A DNA stretch of 53,692 bases from Thalassospira mesophila (GCF_002115755.1 NZ_JFKA01000017.1:1-53692), one strand, 5' to 3'. Shown: positions 36,112 to 45,654, numbered from the stretch's first letter. The notes: generated by a model from the letters alone, not told the origin. Numbers and translations: made by a program.

Positions 36112-39100
36112 TTAACTCTGCTTGGCGGCGTTAGTAATCAATTCAGCCGCTTTTTCAAAATCAAGTTCCTCGATATGGGACCGGATTTCCTGATAAATTT
36201 CGGGCGAGAAAATCTGCAACAATTCGTCCTGCCGTCCGTCAAGCAACGCCAACGCTTTCAGGTTATTGTTTTGCACAGCCTGCTTCAGCTTTTGATAGGC
36301 CTCGTCAACATTGTCATCGCCATGCCCGCGCTCGACAATCACTTTGGCACCATTCTTTTTGCCCAGTTCGATCAGGGCACTATCGAGTTCGGTCAGAAAA
36401 TCATGAAACAGGTTATCAATACCCGCCATATCCTTGTGGTGCGCCAGCATTTCCAACTGCCCGCAAATACTCGCTAACCGTATGGCACCAACAGCGCCGC
36501 CCGCCCCCTTCAGGCTATGCGCCCGCAAATTCAGGGCATTGAAGTCCTGCTTTTTCTGACTGCTGATAAATTCTTCGGCGATATTTTCATACAAATCGAC
36601 AAATTGCTGGGTCAGCGAATGATACAGCTTTTCATTGCCCCCCAACATTTCAATAGCATGAGGACTATCAATTACGCAGCCACGCGACGCCCCCGCAGAA
36701 GACATATCGGCCGTCACCGGCACAACGGTATCTGGCGCTACGTCAGAGCCAGAAGCCGTTGCTGTCGATACAGGCTTACCAGCCGCACGATCATCCTTGT
36801 TTTCAGGTTTCGCAACCGTCCTGACCGGTTCTGCGTTTTGGTCGTTCCGGGCAATATCGGCCCCGTCGAGCGTAGCGTTCGTGGTTGGGGTTGTCGCGCT
36901 CTTGCCATCGGCACCCGGTACAAGGCCACCCTGATCGTTTGGCAAACGCGCACCCTCGCGATGGTAGCCCGCCAGATCCCGAATACGGCGGATCATATTT
37001 TCCGCCTTGAAGGGTTTGCTGATGAAACCGTTCATCCCGACGGCAAAACATTTTTCCCGGTCAGATTCAAAAACACCTGCCGTCAGCGCCACGATTGGCA
37101 CCGTGCTATTGCCCAGTTTTTCACGAATTTCAACGGTTGCTTCCAGCCCGTCCATGTTGGGCATCTGCAAATCCATCAACACAAGGTCAAAATCGCCGCC
37201 GCGTTCACGCATGATATCAACGGCTATCTTGCCGTCATCGGCCAGCGTTACCGTCGCCCCTTCAATTTCCAGAATATGTTTGGCGACTTCCTGATTGATG
37301 TAATTATCGTCAACCACCAGCAAATTCAAACCGGCGAGAATATTCTCGCCGCTCACAGGACGGGTGTTCTCTTCCACCAGAACGGTGCCATCACCCCGGC
37401 GCGGGCGGGTTTTGGCCGTTACCACTGCATTAAACAACGAGGATTCCGTGACCGGTTTTAAAATAATGCCGTCCACATTGTTAATCGAGGAATGGCGCAA
37501 TAACTGGTCTTTTTCACCCGCGGTCACCATCACAATGATCGGCATCGCACTTTGTGGCAACCGCGCACGAATTTCCTCGCTGGTCACAACACCATCAAGC
37601 CCCGGCATTTTCCAGTCCATCAGGACCAGGTCAAAATACCGGCCTTCCTGATGTTTTTCTTCCATCAGGGCAATCGCTTCCTCGCCGGAATGGACCACCT
37701 GGGTTTCCCAGCCCAGATTGCCGGTGGTTGCGGCCAGAACCTGACGCGCCAGCGGATTGTCATCCACTACCAGAACCCGCAATTTCTCCTGATTTTCATC
37801 AAGCGAAATATCCTGCTTTTTCGGCAAGATAAACGGCAACACAACCCGGAATGTGCTGCCTTCGCCCGGCTTGCTGCGCACAGATATTTCACCATCCATC
37901 AGATCCACCAGACGATGACAAATCGACAGCCCCAGCCCGGTTCCGCCGTATTTGCGGCTGGTCGATGTATCGGCTTGCTGGAACGGGCGGAACAGATTGG
38001 CCACCTGCGTTTCATCCATGCCAATCCCGGAATCGCGCACTTCAAATTCCAGCTCAATCTGGTCCCGGTCCTTGCGCAGCAGATCAACCGAAATCAGCAC
38101 TTCACCGCGATTGGTGAATTTAATCGCATTCCCCGACAGGTTGATCAGAATTTGCTGCAGGCGAAACGGATCGCCAATGATGTGGCGCGGCACACTTTCG
38201 CCGACCGAAATCAGCACTTCAATATCCTTGCCCGCCGAATTAACCGACAAAATGGTCGACAGTGAATTCATGATTTCCTGTATCGAGAAAATCGTATGCT
38301 CGATCTGAACCTTGCCCGCCTCGATTTTCGAATAGGTCAGGATATCGTCGATAATGCCCAGCAGGAACTTTCCAGAATCCGATATTTTACGCACATATTC
38401 GCGCTGTTCATTGCTCAGGTTGGTATAGCCCAGCAAATGCAAAAGGCCGATAATGGCGTTCATCGGCGTTCTGATTTCGTGGCTCATATTGGCCAGAAAG
38501 TTGGTTTTCACCTGGGCCAGGTCGCTTACCTTGGCGGCTTCTTCCCGTATTTTCTTGTTGAGCGACGACAGCTGATCAAAATTCCGGCGTTGCAAAATAT
38601 CGTAATAGGCAAAAACAATGCAGCCCAGAACCGCCAGTAAAAACAACACAATTGACGCAATCAGCGATGCCAGTTCAAACAACTGCCACCCCTGCAGGGC
38701 CTGTGCCACTGGTCGCGTTAAAACCACGCTGACCTTGCCGCCCAAAACCGGGCGGGCCGACACCAGCAGGGTATTTCCGGCCGAATCCTTGCGTAACCCA
38801 AAGGCAGTGTCCTGCGTGGCAATGCTTTGTTCAACCAGACTGCTATAGGGGCCGTTTTGCCCGACATTCTTACCGGTGAACGGAATGGTTCCGACCAGTT
38901 CATTGCGGTTATTGGTCAAAACAAGGGCGTCATCTGGCAACATCACCCGCTGCAACGGGGCCAAAATGGTTTCCGGGGAAATCGCCCCGGCAATGACGCC
39001 TTCCAGTTCCCCGTTCGCACCTTTCATCGGTGCCGAAACCAGAACCCGCCATTCTCCGTCGATACGGCTTTGATAAGGACCGTCAAAATACCACGGCTCC

Positions 39101-39564
39101 TTACCTCCGTTCAGAAAATAAACAACGCTGGAGTTATCTTTGACATTCACCTGTGGCGGCGTCTGACTGCGTGACGACAAAATCATATCGCCGTCTTTGT
39201 CCACAACCCCCAACGCCTGAACCAGCTCCAGGCTTTCGGTCGCCTGACGCAACAAAATATAGCCTTCGCGCTGCGTAAACTGCCCGCTGCCCAGCTTGTC
39301 CGCCAGCCCCATCAGAACTGTGGCCGACAGGCGGGTGCGCTGCTCGAACTGGTCAGAATAGCTTTTAAGCATCGCGTTAAGGTCGGAGAACGCCCCTTGC
39401 GTTGCCCGCGCATCAAGAACAACGCGCACATAGACATTAAATCCGATCAGGATAGTCGCAACCAGAACAAGCAACGCCCCTATTGCCAGACGCTTGTTCA
39501 TTGCCAAGGTCGCTTTGGCGGTGCTACCGTCAACTGATTCTGGTATCGGATTTTTTTCAGCCAC
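36112..39564 (-). CDS. hybrid sensor histidine kinase with two receivers and Hpt
   Basis: An 1150-residue membrane kinase. Helix 1 about 25-45, an extracytoplasmic sensor of about 250 residues resembling a Cache domain, helix 2 about 298-322, then HisKA (H362 in NMSHEIRTP), the ATPase domain, a first receiver (D650 in LMDWKMP), a second receiver (D798 in LMDLQMP), a Ser/Thr/Ala-rich linker, and a C-terminal Hpt domain (H1016 in RAHSLKGAGG). All phosphorelay residues are present. The start is GTG at 39564; ATG at 39501 is an alternative. A Cache-type sensor suggests that a small molecule outside the cell is sensed. Confidence 0.9.
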   Translation of the reverse strand: MAEKNPIPESVDGSTAKATLAMNKRLAIGALLVLVATILIGFNVYVRVVLDARATQGAFSDLNAMLKSYSDQFEQRTRLSATVLMGLADKLGSGQFTQREGYILLRQATESLELVQALGVVDKDGDMILSSRSQTPPQVNVKDNSSVVYFLNGGKEPWYFDGPYQSRIDGEWRVLVSAPMKGANGELEGVIAGAISPETILAPLQRVMLPDDALVLTNNRNELVGTIPFTGKNVGQNGPYSSLVEQSIATQDTAFGLRKDSAGNTLLVSARPVLGGKVSVVLTRPVAQALQGWQLFELASLIASIVLFLLAVLGCIVFAYYDILQRRNFDQLSSLNKKIREEAAKVSDLAQVKTNFLANMSHEIRTPMNAIIGLLHLLGYTNLSNEQREYVRKISDSGKFLLGIIDDILTYSKIEAGKVQIEHTIFSIQEIMNSLSTILSVNSAGKDIEVLISVGESVPRHIIGDPFRLQQILINLSGNAIKFTNRGEVLISVDLLRKDRDQIELEFEVRDSGIGMDETQVANLFRPFQQADTSTSRKYGGTGLGLSICHRLVDLMDGEISVRSKPGEGSTFRVVLPFILPKKQDISLDENQEKLRVLVVDDNPLARQVLAATTGNLGWETQVVHSGEEAIALMEEKHQEGRYFDLVLMDWKMPGLDGVVTSEEIRARLPQSAMPIIVMVTAGEKDQLLRHSSINNVDGIILKPVTESSLFNAVVTAKTRPRRGDGTVLVEENTRPVSGENILAGLNLLVVDDNYINQEVAKHILEIEGATVTLADDGKIAVDIMRERGGDFDLVLMDLQMPNMDGLEATVEIREKLGNSTVPIVALTAGVFESDREKCFAVGMNGFISKPFKAENMIRRIRDLAGYHREGARLPNDQGGLVPGADGKSATTPTTNATLDGADIARNDQNAEPVRTVAKPENKDDRAAGKPVSTATASGSDVAPDTVVPVTADMSSAGASRGCVIDSPHAIEMLGGNEKLYHSLTQQFVDLYENIAEEFISSQKKQDFNALNLRAHSLKGAGGAVGAIRLASICGQLEMLAHHKDMAGIDNLFHDFLTELDSALIELGKKNGAKVIVERGHGDDNVDEAYQKLKQAVQNNNLKALALLDGRQDELLQIFSPEIYQEIRSHIEELDFEKAAELITNAAKQS

Positions 39565-39761
39565 AAACAGGCCCTATCTATTGAAATTTAAAAGCACGCT
39601 TCCCACGCTGTAACACGGACTATACCAGCGAAACGCAAGATCATATTGTATCATGTTCGGACGCTTTGCCTGGCAGATCAACCGGCAAATCAAAACACGA
39701 CGCAAATTATGCGATTCATAACGATTCCAGATATATTTTAATGTCATGGCAGGTACCCAAA

Positions 39762-40706
39762 ATGGCGACATATCTTATCACCGGCGGTGCTGGTTTTATT
39801 GGCTCACATCTCGCCGACAGGTTGCTGGCAAACGGCGACAAGGTGCGCGTCCTTGATGACCTTTCGACCGGCCACCGCCATAATCTCGCTGCCGAAGCCG
39901 AGCTGATCGTGGGCAATATCTGCGATGCTCAGGCCGTGAAAGATGCCGTGGCAGGATGCGACGGGGTTTTCCATCTGGCCGCCGTGGCATCGGTGCAAAA
40001 AAGCATCGATTGCTGGGGCGAAACCCATGCTGTGAATTCGCTCGGTGCGGTCAATGTTTTTGAAGCCGCCCGCAATGCCGGCAAAATACCGGTTGTTTTT
40101 GCCTCATCGGCGGCGATTTATGGCAACAACACCACCATCCCGGTTTCCGAAACCGAAATTCCGCAGCCAATTTCGTTTTATGGCGCAGATAAACTGGCAA
40201 ATGAAATTCATGCCGGGCTGGCGGCACAGGCCTATGACATGCGCTTTGCCGGATTACGCTTTTTTAACGTCTACGGCCCGCGACAGGACCCGTCTTCGCC
40301 CTATAGCGGCGTCATTTCAATTTTTGTCGACCATGTTCTGGCAGACCGCCAGTTGCAAATTTTTGGCACCGGCGAACAAACCCGCGATTTTGTCTTTGTC
40401 GCCGATGTTGCCGCCGCGCTGCATCAGGCGATGACATGTTTGCACAATACCAAAGACGGCTGCTTTATTCGCGCCAATGTCTGCCGGGGGCAGGAAGTCT
40501 CGATCCTTGATCTCGCGCGTGAAATTGCGCGGCTTGCCGGAAAAACCGGCGAACCGGTTTTTCGCGATGCCCGCCAAGGCGACATCATGCGCTCCAAGGG
40601 CGACCCAGGCCGCCTGAATGCCGATATCGGCCATGTTGCCGACATTACCTTGCAAGACGGTTTGCGCGCGCTTCTTGATTGGGAGCAAAGCCGCCGCACC
40701 GCCTGA
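39762..40706 (+). CDS. NAD-dependent sugar-nucleotide epimerase, possible PelX
   Basis: A 314-residue extended SDR of the UDP-sugar 4-epimerase type. NAD motif GGAGFIGSHLADRLL at the start, catalytic S-x-x-x-Y-x3-K visible as SSAAIYG and YGADK, and YGPRQDPSSPYSGVISIF. It divergently neighbours the hybrid kinase. Some Pel loci (Pseudomonas protegens) carry PelX, a UDP-GlcNAc 4-epimerase that supplies UDP-GalNAc, and this gene is a good candidate for that role by position and family. The exact substrate cannot be read; galactose or LPS-sugar epimerases look alike. Start at ATG 39762 is chosen for homology and an AGG site 8 bp before; in-frame codons upstream are unconserved. Confidence 0.8.
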   Translation: MATYLITGGAGFIGSHLADRLLANGDKVRVLDDLSTGHRHNLAAEAELIVGNICDAQAVKDAVAGCDGVFHLAAVASVQKSIDCWGETHAVNSLGAVNVFEAARNAGKIPVVFASSAAIYGNNTTIPVSETEIPQPISFYGADKLANEIHAGLAAQAYDMRFAGLRFFNVYGPRQDPSSPYSGVISIFVDHVLADRQLQIFGTGEQTRDFVFVADVAAALHQAMTCLHNTKDGCFIRANVCRGQEVSILDLAREIARLAGKTGEPVFRDARQGDIMRSKGDPGRLNADIGHVADITLQDGLRALLDWEQSRRTA

Positions 40707-40729
40707 ACCGCAAAGTAATCCAGACAAAA

Positions 40730-40762
40730 GCAGGGGCAATCAGGCCTTTGGCTTGTCCCTGC
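40730..40762 (+). terminator. terminator after the epimerase gene
   Basis: GCAGGGGCAA pairs with TTGTCCCTGC over 10 bp with one G-U, 23 bp past the stop codon. No strong U-run follows. Confidence 0.5.
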
Positions 40763-40789
40763 TGCCACAAATTCATCCGCATATCGCTT

Positions 40790-40810
40790 GCCAGCATGCC
40801 ACATGCTGGC
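40790..40810. repeat. perfect short inverted repeat before mobA
   Basis: GCCAGCATG-CCA-CATGCTGGC, a perfect 9-bp arm pair, 40 bp before the mobA start. It may be a protein site or a second terminator. Confidence 0.4.
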
Positions 40811-40849
40811 TGACATCGTGTTTACAAAAACCGACAACTCAGAAATGCC

Positions 40850-41626
40850 ATGCCCGATAACTCGCCGTCTCCCACACATTCCTGTTCCGATCAGGTGATA
40901 CTACCTTGTGTTGCAGGGTTAATTCTGGCCGGGGGGGCCGGGGTCCGCATGGGCGGGGCCAAACCGTTCCGAACATTGGCCGGCAAACCGCTTTTGGACC
41001 ACGCAATTACAAATGCCCGCCAGCAATGCCAATCGATCATGATCGCCAGCAATGATGATCCGGCTCAATTTAGCGCCTATGGCTACCCGGTCATTGCTGA
41101 CATCCCCGCCCCCGATATGGGACCGATGGCCGGAATTTTATCGGGCTTGCAAAAGCTTGGCGATGATTGCGACTGGCTGGCTGTTTTTGCCGTTGATTGC
41201 CCTTTTTTACCACCCAATCTGGTTGGTACACTTTATCAGGCCCTTGCCGACCCCCTCGCCCCCCGCCAAACCCCCGCGCAGGCCGCACCGGCAGCACAAG
41301 GCGCACAGAGCACACAGGCCGCCGTTTCATATGCAGCCTATGCCAGCCATAACGGGCGGGATCATTTTCTGGCGTCCCTTTGGCACCGCAATATGGCCCC
41401 GATGATCGCATCCTTGCTCGATCAGGGGCAAAGCCGGGTGCGCTTTGCCCTGCAACAGGCCCACGCCACAAGGGTTGATTTCCCCGCCACAGGCGCATCG
41501 GCGCAAGATGCCCTGTTATTTGCCAATATCAACACACCAGACGATATCGCCCGCGTTGAAGACAGGCTTGCCGCACGCCCACACCGAATAAAGCACCCGA
41601 GCACCCCTGAGCCGGAACACCGCTGA
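40850..41626 (+). CDS. mobA: molybdenum cofactor guanylyltransferase
   Basis: A 258-residue MobA, which joins GMP to molybdopterin to make the guanine dinucleotide cofactor needed by the formate dehydrogenase, YdeP-like and nitrate reductase enzymes in this window. The nucleotide-binding motif LILAGGAGVRMGGAKPF is near residue 22, followed by PDMGPMAGIL and VDCPFLPPNL. An insertion rich in Ala, Gln and Pro (about 135-160) lengthens it beyond the usual 190-210 residues. The ATG lacks a clear ribosome site. A DUF2478 gene is convergent downstream; the 160-bp gap between them holds nothing I can identify. Confidence 0.88.
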   Translation: MPDNSPSPTHSCSDQVILPCVAGLILAGGAGVRMGGAKPFRTLAGKPLLDHAITNARQQCQSIMIASNDDPAQFSAYGYPVIADIPAPDMGPMAGILSGLQKLGDDCDWLAVFAVDCPFLPPNLVGTLYQALADPLAPRQTPAQAAPAAQGAQSTQAAVSYAAYASHNGRDHFLASLWHRNMAPMIASLLDQGQSRVRFALQQAHATRVDFPATGASAQDALLFANINTPDDIARVEDRLAARPHRIKHPSTPEPEHR

Positions 41627-41786
41627 GCCGATATCCGCTGACGCGACAATGCCCGCCGCAAATGCGCGCTTACAAACGCATTCGCAGGCCGACATTTTAT
41701 TTTGAGAACAATGATTTAGCGAGTTAGAGGCTTGAGGAATTAAAGCGTCATCAGCGCCTTTGCACGCAGTGCCTGCAGGGCAACAA

Positions 41787-42305
41787 TCAGGCAGGCAGCA
41801 GGCTGTTTTCCCGGCACCATTGGTAAATCACGGCATCGTCGGCGGGCAATTCAACGGCTTCGTCCCCGGCGAACGCCTCGAATGCCGGGCGATTAAGCGG
41901 ATTAACCCCTAATAAAACCGGAATATCGCGCAGCAAAACCGAGCCGATCACGTCGCGAAACCCGCGACCAAAGGCTTCGTGTTTGCCAAATTTGTTCACG
42001 ATCAGCAAATCAATATCGGCATTTTCCTGCAAGGTGGCCTCAACACTGGCAACGGCCTGTTCAAGGGCCCCCACATCCAGCCGGCACCCGCGTGATCCGT
42101 TGCCCAGTTTTTGCGAAATATCAAAAACCGGGCCGTCGGGCAAAACACGCACCAGCATATCGCAATGGCGCGCCCCTTCGCGCTCGGCATTGATTTGCAC
42201 CACACCGGCCAGTTTTGCGCCCTCAGCGATCAAACGGGTGGCAATATCGGCCAGTAACCGGTCAAGCAGGCCGCGTTCCTGCACCATAACAAAGGCAAAT
42301 TTCAT
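41787..42305 (-). CDS. DUF2478 domain protein
   Basis: A 172-residue cytoplasmic protein that matches my memory of the DUF2478 family, P-loop-like proteins often found next to molybdenum transport or cofactor genes. Visible parts are FVMVQERGLLDRLLADIA at the start, then LGNGSRGCRLDVGALEQA, DIDLLIVNKFGKHEAFGRGFRDVI and PVLLGVNPLNRPAFEAFAG. No classical GxxxxGK loop is seen. Function is not established; convergence with mobA fits a molybdenum link. The ATG at 42305 opens the conserved sequence; the frame extends upstream without similarity. Confidence 0.72.
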   Translation of the reverse strand: MKFAFVMVQERGLLDRLLADIATRLIAEGAKLAGVVQINAEREGARHCDMLVRVLPDGPVFDISQKLGNGSRGCRLDVGALEQAVASVEATLQENADIDLLIVNKFGKHEAFGRGFRDVIGSVLLRDIPVLLGVNPLNRPAFEAFAGDEAVELPADDAVIYQWCRENSLLPA

Positions 42306-42365
42306 TTTCGCACCGATACTATAGATACCATCCTTGGCCGCTTGAACGGCCCGTGGCGTTATGTT

Positions 42366-42392
42366 GCAAATCTGTCTGACAAACAGATTTGC
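42366..42392 (-). terminator. perfect hairpin between the AI-2E exporter and DUF2478 genes
   Basis: GCAAATCTGT pairs perfectly with ACAGATTTGC over 10 bp around a 7-nt loop. It lies 100 bp past the exporter stop codon and 61 bp before the DUF2478 start, both on the minus strand. It may terminate the exporter transcript or be an operator. Confidence 0.5.
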
Positions 42393-42491
42393 ACACCGCC
42401 TTGCCCGGTGTCCAGCCCTGCAAACCGGCAATATTAACGCAGCCCCTGTTGTGCCATCAAACCTGCGGGGCGGGCACAATGTGTGTGTGGT

Positions 42492-43679
42492 TTAATCCTC
42501 AGCGGGCATATGTTTGTCGCGCGCGCCCAAAAATTCGCTAAGCCAGCCCAACCCTTCAACATGATGCGAGAAAACCTTGACGATAATCAGCATCGGCACG
42601 GCAATGAAAATGCCGACCCCGCCCCATAACCAGCCCCAGAACGCAATGGCCAGAAACACCGCCACCGAATTAATCTGCAACCGGCGACCGACAAGTGACG
42701 GGGTTATCAATTGCCCTTCCACCGCGGTACACACCATATAAATCGCTGGCGGCACCATGGCCGCCCCCAGGGTGGGCAACGAGACAAGGGCGACAATCGC
42801 CACAACCGCAATCCCGATCAACGCCCCCAGATAGGGCACAAAATTAAGCAACGCCGCCGCCAGCCCCCATAAAACAGGGTTAGGCATGGGGGTGAAGGAC
42901 AGCCCGATGGCAACACAAATGCCCAGGCAAACATTGATGATAAAAACCGTCAGCAAATAGCGCGATATTTCCCGCTCGATATCCTTGGCAATCCGCAAAC
43001 CCCGGCGTTTATCCTTGAAAGTCGGCAGCGCCTTGATCAGTTTTTCATAAAACATGTCGCCCGATGACAACATCAGCAACAACAGCACAACCGACAGGGC
43101 AATGCCGCCAAAAATCTCCGGCGCCCCCTGTGCCGCCTGACTTAACAGGTTAGGTTCCTTGACCACAACTTCCTGCACGCCCGACTTGGTATCGCGCTGG
43201 GTGGCTTTTTCGACCCTGCGCTGCGCTTCCTGAATATTCTCAATGGTTCCGGCCATCTGCGCCAGCTTGAACCGCACCTGGCGTTCAATACGCGGGGCAT
43301 CGTCAATCCAGTGCGATATCGGATCGCTCAGCCAATATCCCCCGGCCAAAACACTTGATGTCATCGAAAACACCAGCACAAAGGCGGTGATCGGCTCGGG
43401 GATGCCGCGCCGGTAAAGCCAGCGCACGACGGGCGATAAAATCAGGGCAAACAAGAATGCCAGCACCACGGGCAACAGCAGACTTTGGGCAAAATACAGC
43501 ACCCCGCAAACCGACATTACAAACATGCCGATAATCGAAATCGTTAACATGCGATGCGCGGTCAGGGTGCTGGTGGGATGGGTGGGCGGGCCTGCCGCCG
43601 ACGTTGCTGAATCTTCCGCACCTGTATCGGGTGCCGACGGTTTAGAGTCACGCAATTGCGAAATTATTTTCTTGTTCAT
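42492..43679 (-). CDS. AI-2E family transporter (PerM/TqsA type)
   Basis: A 395-residue inner-membrane protein of the AI-2E exporter / PerM family. About eight membrane helices, with a soluble region (about 135-200) between the early and later ones, and the family motif NFVPYLGALIGIAVV followed by LITPSLVGRRLQINSVAVFLAI. The family exports quorum signals or ions; substrate unknown here. The start at 43679 has AGGCGG before it; the frame is open upstream but with unlikely residues. The first 55 residues are a polar cytoplasmic extension. Confidence 0.85.
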   Translation of the reverse strand: MNKKIISQLRDSKPSAPDTGAEDSATSAAGPPTHPTSTLTAHRMLTISIIGMFVMSVCGVLYFAQSLLLPVVLAFLFALILSPVVRWLYRRGIPEPITAFVLVFSMTSSVLAGGYWLSDPISHWIDDAPRIERQVRFKLAQMAGTIENIQEAQRRVEKATQRDTKSGVQEVVVKEPNLLSQAAQGAPEIFGGIALSVVLLLLMLSSGDMFYEKLIKALPTFKDKRRGLRIAKDIEREISRYLLTVFIINVCLGICVAIGLSFTPMPNPVLWGLAAALLNFVPYLGALIGIAVVAIVALVSLPTLGAAMVPPAIYMVCTAVEGQLITPSLVGRRLQINSVAVFLAIAFWGWLWGGVGIFIAVPMLIIVKVFSHHVEGLGWLSEFLGARDKHMPAED

Positions 43680-43697
43680 TGTCGCCGCCTGACTTTT

Positions 43698-43723
43698 GTT
43701 CTGATTTTGCCCAAAATCAGAAC
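43698..43723. repeat. perfect inverted repeat before the AI-2E exporter gene
   Basis: GTTCTGATTTT and AAAATCAGAAC pair perfectly over 11 bp with a 4-nt loop. It lies 19 bp before the exporter ATG and 157 bp past the nasS stop codon, so it could terminate nasTS or control the exporter. The rest of the 200-bp gap shows no gene. Confidence 0.45.
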
Positions 43724-43879
43724 GAAGCCCGGACCATACTTGTTCCGCGCACCAACCGTGCTTTATGCAATTGGGCTGAATTTCGCCAGATACGCTTGAC
43801 GCCGCATCACACCAAAGGCCACGAACACCTAAATCGGGCACAAACAGCCGTCCGGTCCGGTCAGATCAACATACCGGCC

Positions 43880-45064
43880 CTAATCCGATAATTGCGGATC
43901 AAAAACACTGCCATCCAAAAACCGGTCTGGCCCGACCAACGCGCGGTCCGGCGCGTTATCGGCCCCTTCAATGCGCCAGTCTTTGGCAGGCAAAGCCACA
44001 TCCTGCCCCTTGACCGCCTCGCGGTATAAATCGGGGCGGTAAACCTGACGAACGATTGCCGCAGCATCGACCGTGGCTGGCACCTGGCCCCAGCGTTGCA
44101 TTTGCTTCACCAGCCACATGCCCTGGGACAACCACGGAAATGTCGCTGTATAGCGATAAAAAACGTGGCGGTCCGGGGCATCAACCGGATCATCGCCCTG
44201 ATTAAACACCGGGCGCCCTTCCAGCGACGCACGGATAATATCGTAAGGCGCGCCCACATGGCTTTCATCGGCCAGAATTTGCGCCAGCTCGTTGCGGTTT
44301 TCAGGCTGGTCCACCCATTCCGCCGCCTTTACAAGGGCCGCGATCAATGCCAACAGGGTTTCGTGATTTTCCTTTGCCCAGGTTTCATGCACGCCCAGCA
44401 CCTTTTCCGGGCTGCGCGGCCAGATATCATCTTTAAGGGCAACAATAACGCCATCGCCCTGAAAAACCGCGCGCTGGTTCCAGGGTTCCCCGACACAATA
44501 TCCATCGACCCAGCCATTGCGCAGGCTGTCAAACATACGCGGCGGGGCGATTACGCCCATATTGATATCACGGTCGGGGTCTATCCCGCCTGCTGCCAGC
44601 CAGTATCGCAATTCATAGTTATGGCTGGAATAGGGAAACACCGTTGCAAACGACATCGGCGGGCGCCCGGCGGCGCGGTCATCCTCGATTACTTTTTTTA
44701 ACGCGCGTGCAGTGTGGCCGCGCGGGCCTTTCATGGCAACCGGGTCTACCGCCAGCATCCGCTGATACAAACGGCGCGACACGGTAATGGCATTGCCACC
44801 TCGCCCCAGGGCCATGGGCACCAACAGATTTTGCCCCGGCATCCCGCCCAGCCCCATGCGCGCGGCTAGCGGAATACCGGCCAGCAAATGGGCCGCGTCA
44901 TAAACCCCGTAAGAAAGCTTGTCGCGAATTGCCGCCCACGACATTTCACGGATCAGGTGCAAATCAATGTTTTCGGCCTCGGCAAAGCCCTGCGCGCGCG
45001 CAACCACGGGTAAGGCGCAATCGATCAGCGGAATAAAACCAAGACGGACAAGCTTGTGCGCCAT
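43880..45064 (-). CDS. nasS: NasS nitrate sensor (NrtA/CmpA-like binding protein)
   Basis: A 394-residue protein of the nitrate-binding NrtA/CmpA family without a signal peptide, which marks the cytoplasmic sensor NasS rather than a transporter component. Visible are IDCALPVVARAQGFAEAENIDLHLIREMSW, LSYGVYDAAHLLAGIPLAARMGLGG and YCVGEPWNQRAV. NasS binds nitrate or nitrite; without it, NasS holds NasT and blocks antitermination. It follows nasT by 2 bp in one operon. Its likely targets are the ANTAR hairpins at 47302-47348 and 47678-47747. Confidence 0.9.
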   Translation of the reverse strand: MAHKLVRLGFIPLIDCALPVVARAQGFAEAENIDLHLIREMSWAAIRDKLSYGVYDAAHLLAGIPLAARMGLGGMPGQNLLVPMALGRGGNAITVSRRLYQRMLAVDPVAMKGPRGHTARALKKVIEDDRAAGRPPMSFATVFPYSSHNYELRYWLAAGGIDPDRDINMGVIAPPRMFDSLRNGWVDGYCVGEPWNQRAVFQGDGVIVALKDDIWPRSPEKVLGVHETWAKENHETLLALIAALVKAAEWVDQPENRNELAQILADESHVGAPYDIIRASLEGRPVFNQGDDPVDAPDRHVFYRYTATFPWLSQGMWLVKQMQRWGQVPATVDAAAIVRQVYRPDLYREAVKGQDVALPAKDWRIEGADNAPDRALVGPDRFLDGSVFDPQLSD

Positions 45065-45066
45065 GC

Positions 45067-45654
45067 CTAAAACTCCAACTGAAAAGCAGTAATAACACTT
45101 TGGGCGATTTCATAAATTTTGCGATTATGCTGCATGGCATTTTTGCGCAACAGGGCATAAGCCTGCTCCTCGCTTAATCCCTTTTCACGCATCAATATCC
45201 CCTTGGCACGATCAATCAGTTTGCGTTCATTCAAACGGGCCTTGGCGTCATCGCGTTCGCGGCGCAACGTATCAAAGGCGGCAAAGCGCGAAATCGCCAT
45301 TTCCACAATCGGGCGAATGCGGTCCTGGCGCAAACCGTCCACCACATAGGCGCTCACCCCCGCTTCAATCGCGGCCTTGATCATGGAATTGTCGCTTTGG
45401 TCGACAAACATCGCAATCGGGCGCGAAATAGCACGCGAGACCTGCAACATTTGTTCCAGTGTATCGCGGTCCGGGTTTTCCAGATCAATGATAATCACAT
45501 CAGGGGCCAGCGCCTGAACACGTTCAACCAGATTAAACGACGTGCCGATCCGGCTTACACGCGTATAGCCCGCCTCGACCAAACCGCGCTCGACAATTGC
45601 CGCACGGTCCGGGTCTTCGTCAATCACCAGAATGCTGAATGCTTCAGTCTTCAT
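45067..45654 (-). CDS. nasT: NasT ANTAR-domain antiterminator
   Basis: A 195-residue response-regulator-like protein with a receiver fold (D57 in IIIDLEN) and a C-terminal ANTAR RNA-binding domain (about 130-190: ERKLIDRAKGILMREKGLSEEQAYALLRKNAM). NasT frees nitrate-assimilation transcripts from early termination by binding paired hexaloop hairpins. It is paired with nasS downstream. A terminator of the nitrate transporter gene lies just upstream (45706-45735), so nasTS probably has its own promoter in the 50 bp between. Confidence 0.92.
   Translation of the reverse strand: MKTEAFSILVIDEDPDRAAIVERGLVEAGYTRVSRIGTSFNLVERVQALAPDVIIIDLENPDRDTLEQMLQVSRAISRPIAMFVDQSDNSMIKAAIEAGVSAYVVDGLRQDRIRPIVEMAISRFAAFDTLRRERDDAKARLNERKLIDRAKGILMREKGLSEEQAYALLRKNAMQHNRKIYEIAQSVITAFQLEF

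Noticed and set aside
41627..41786. Short minus-strand reading frame overlapping the end of the DUF2478 gene (ending ...ALRAKALMTL)
   Set aside because: No start codon, no similarity I recognise; it may be chance or a remnant.
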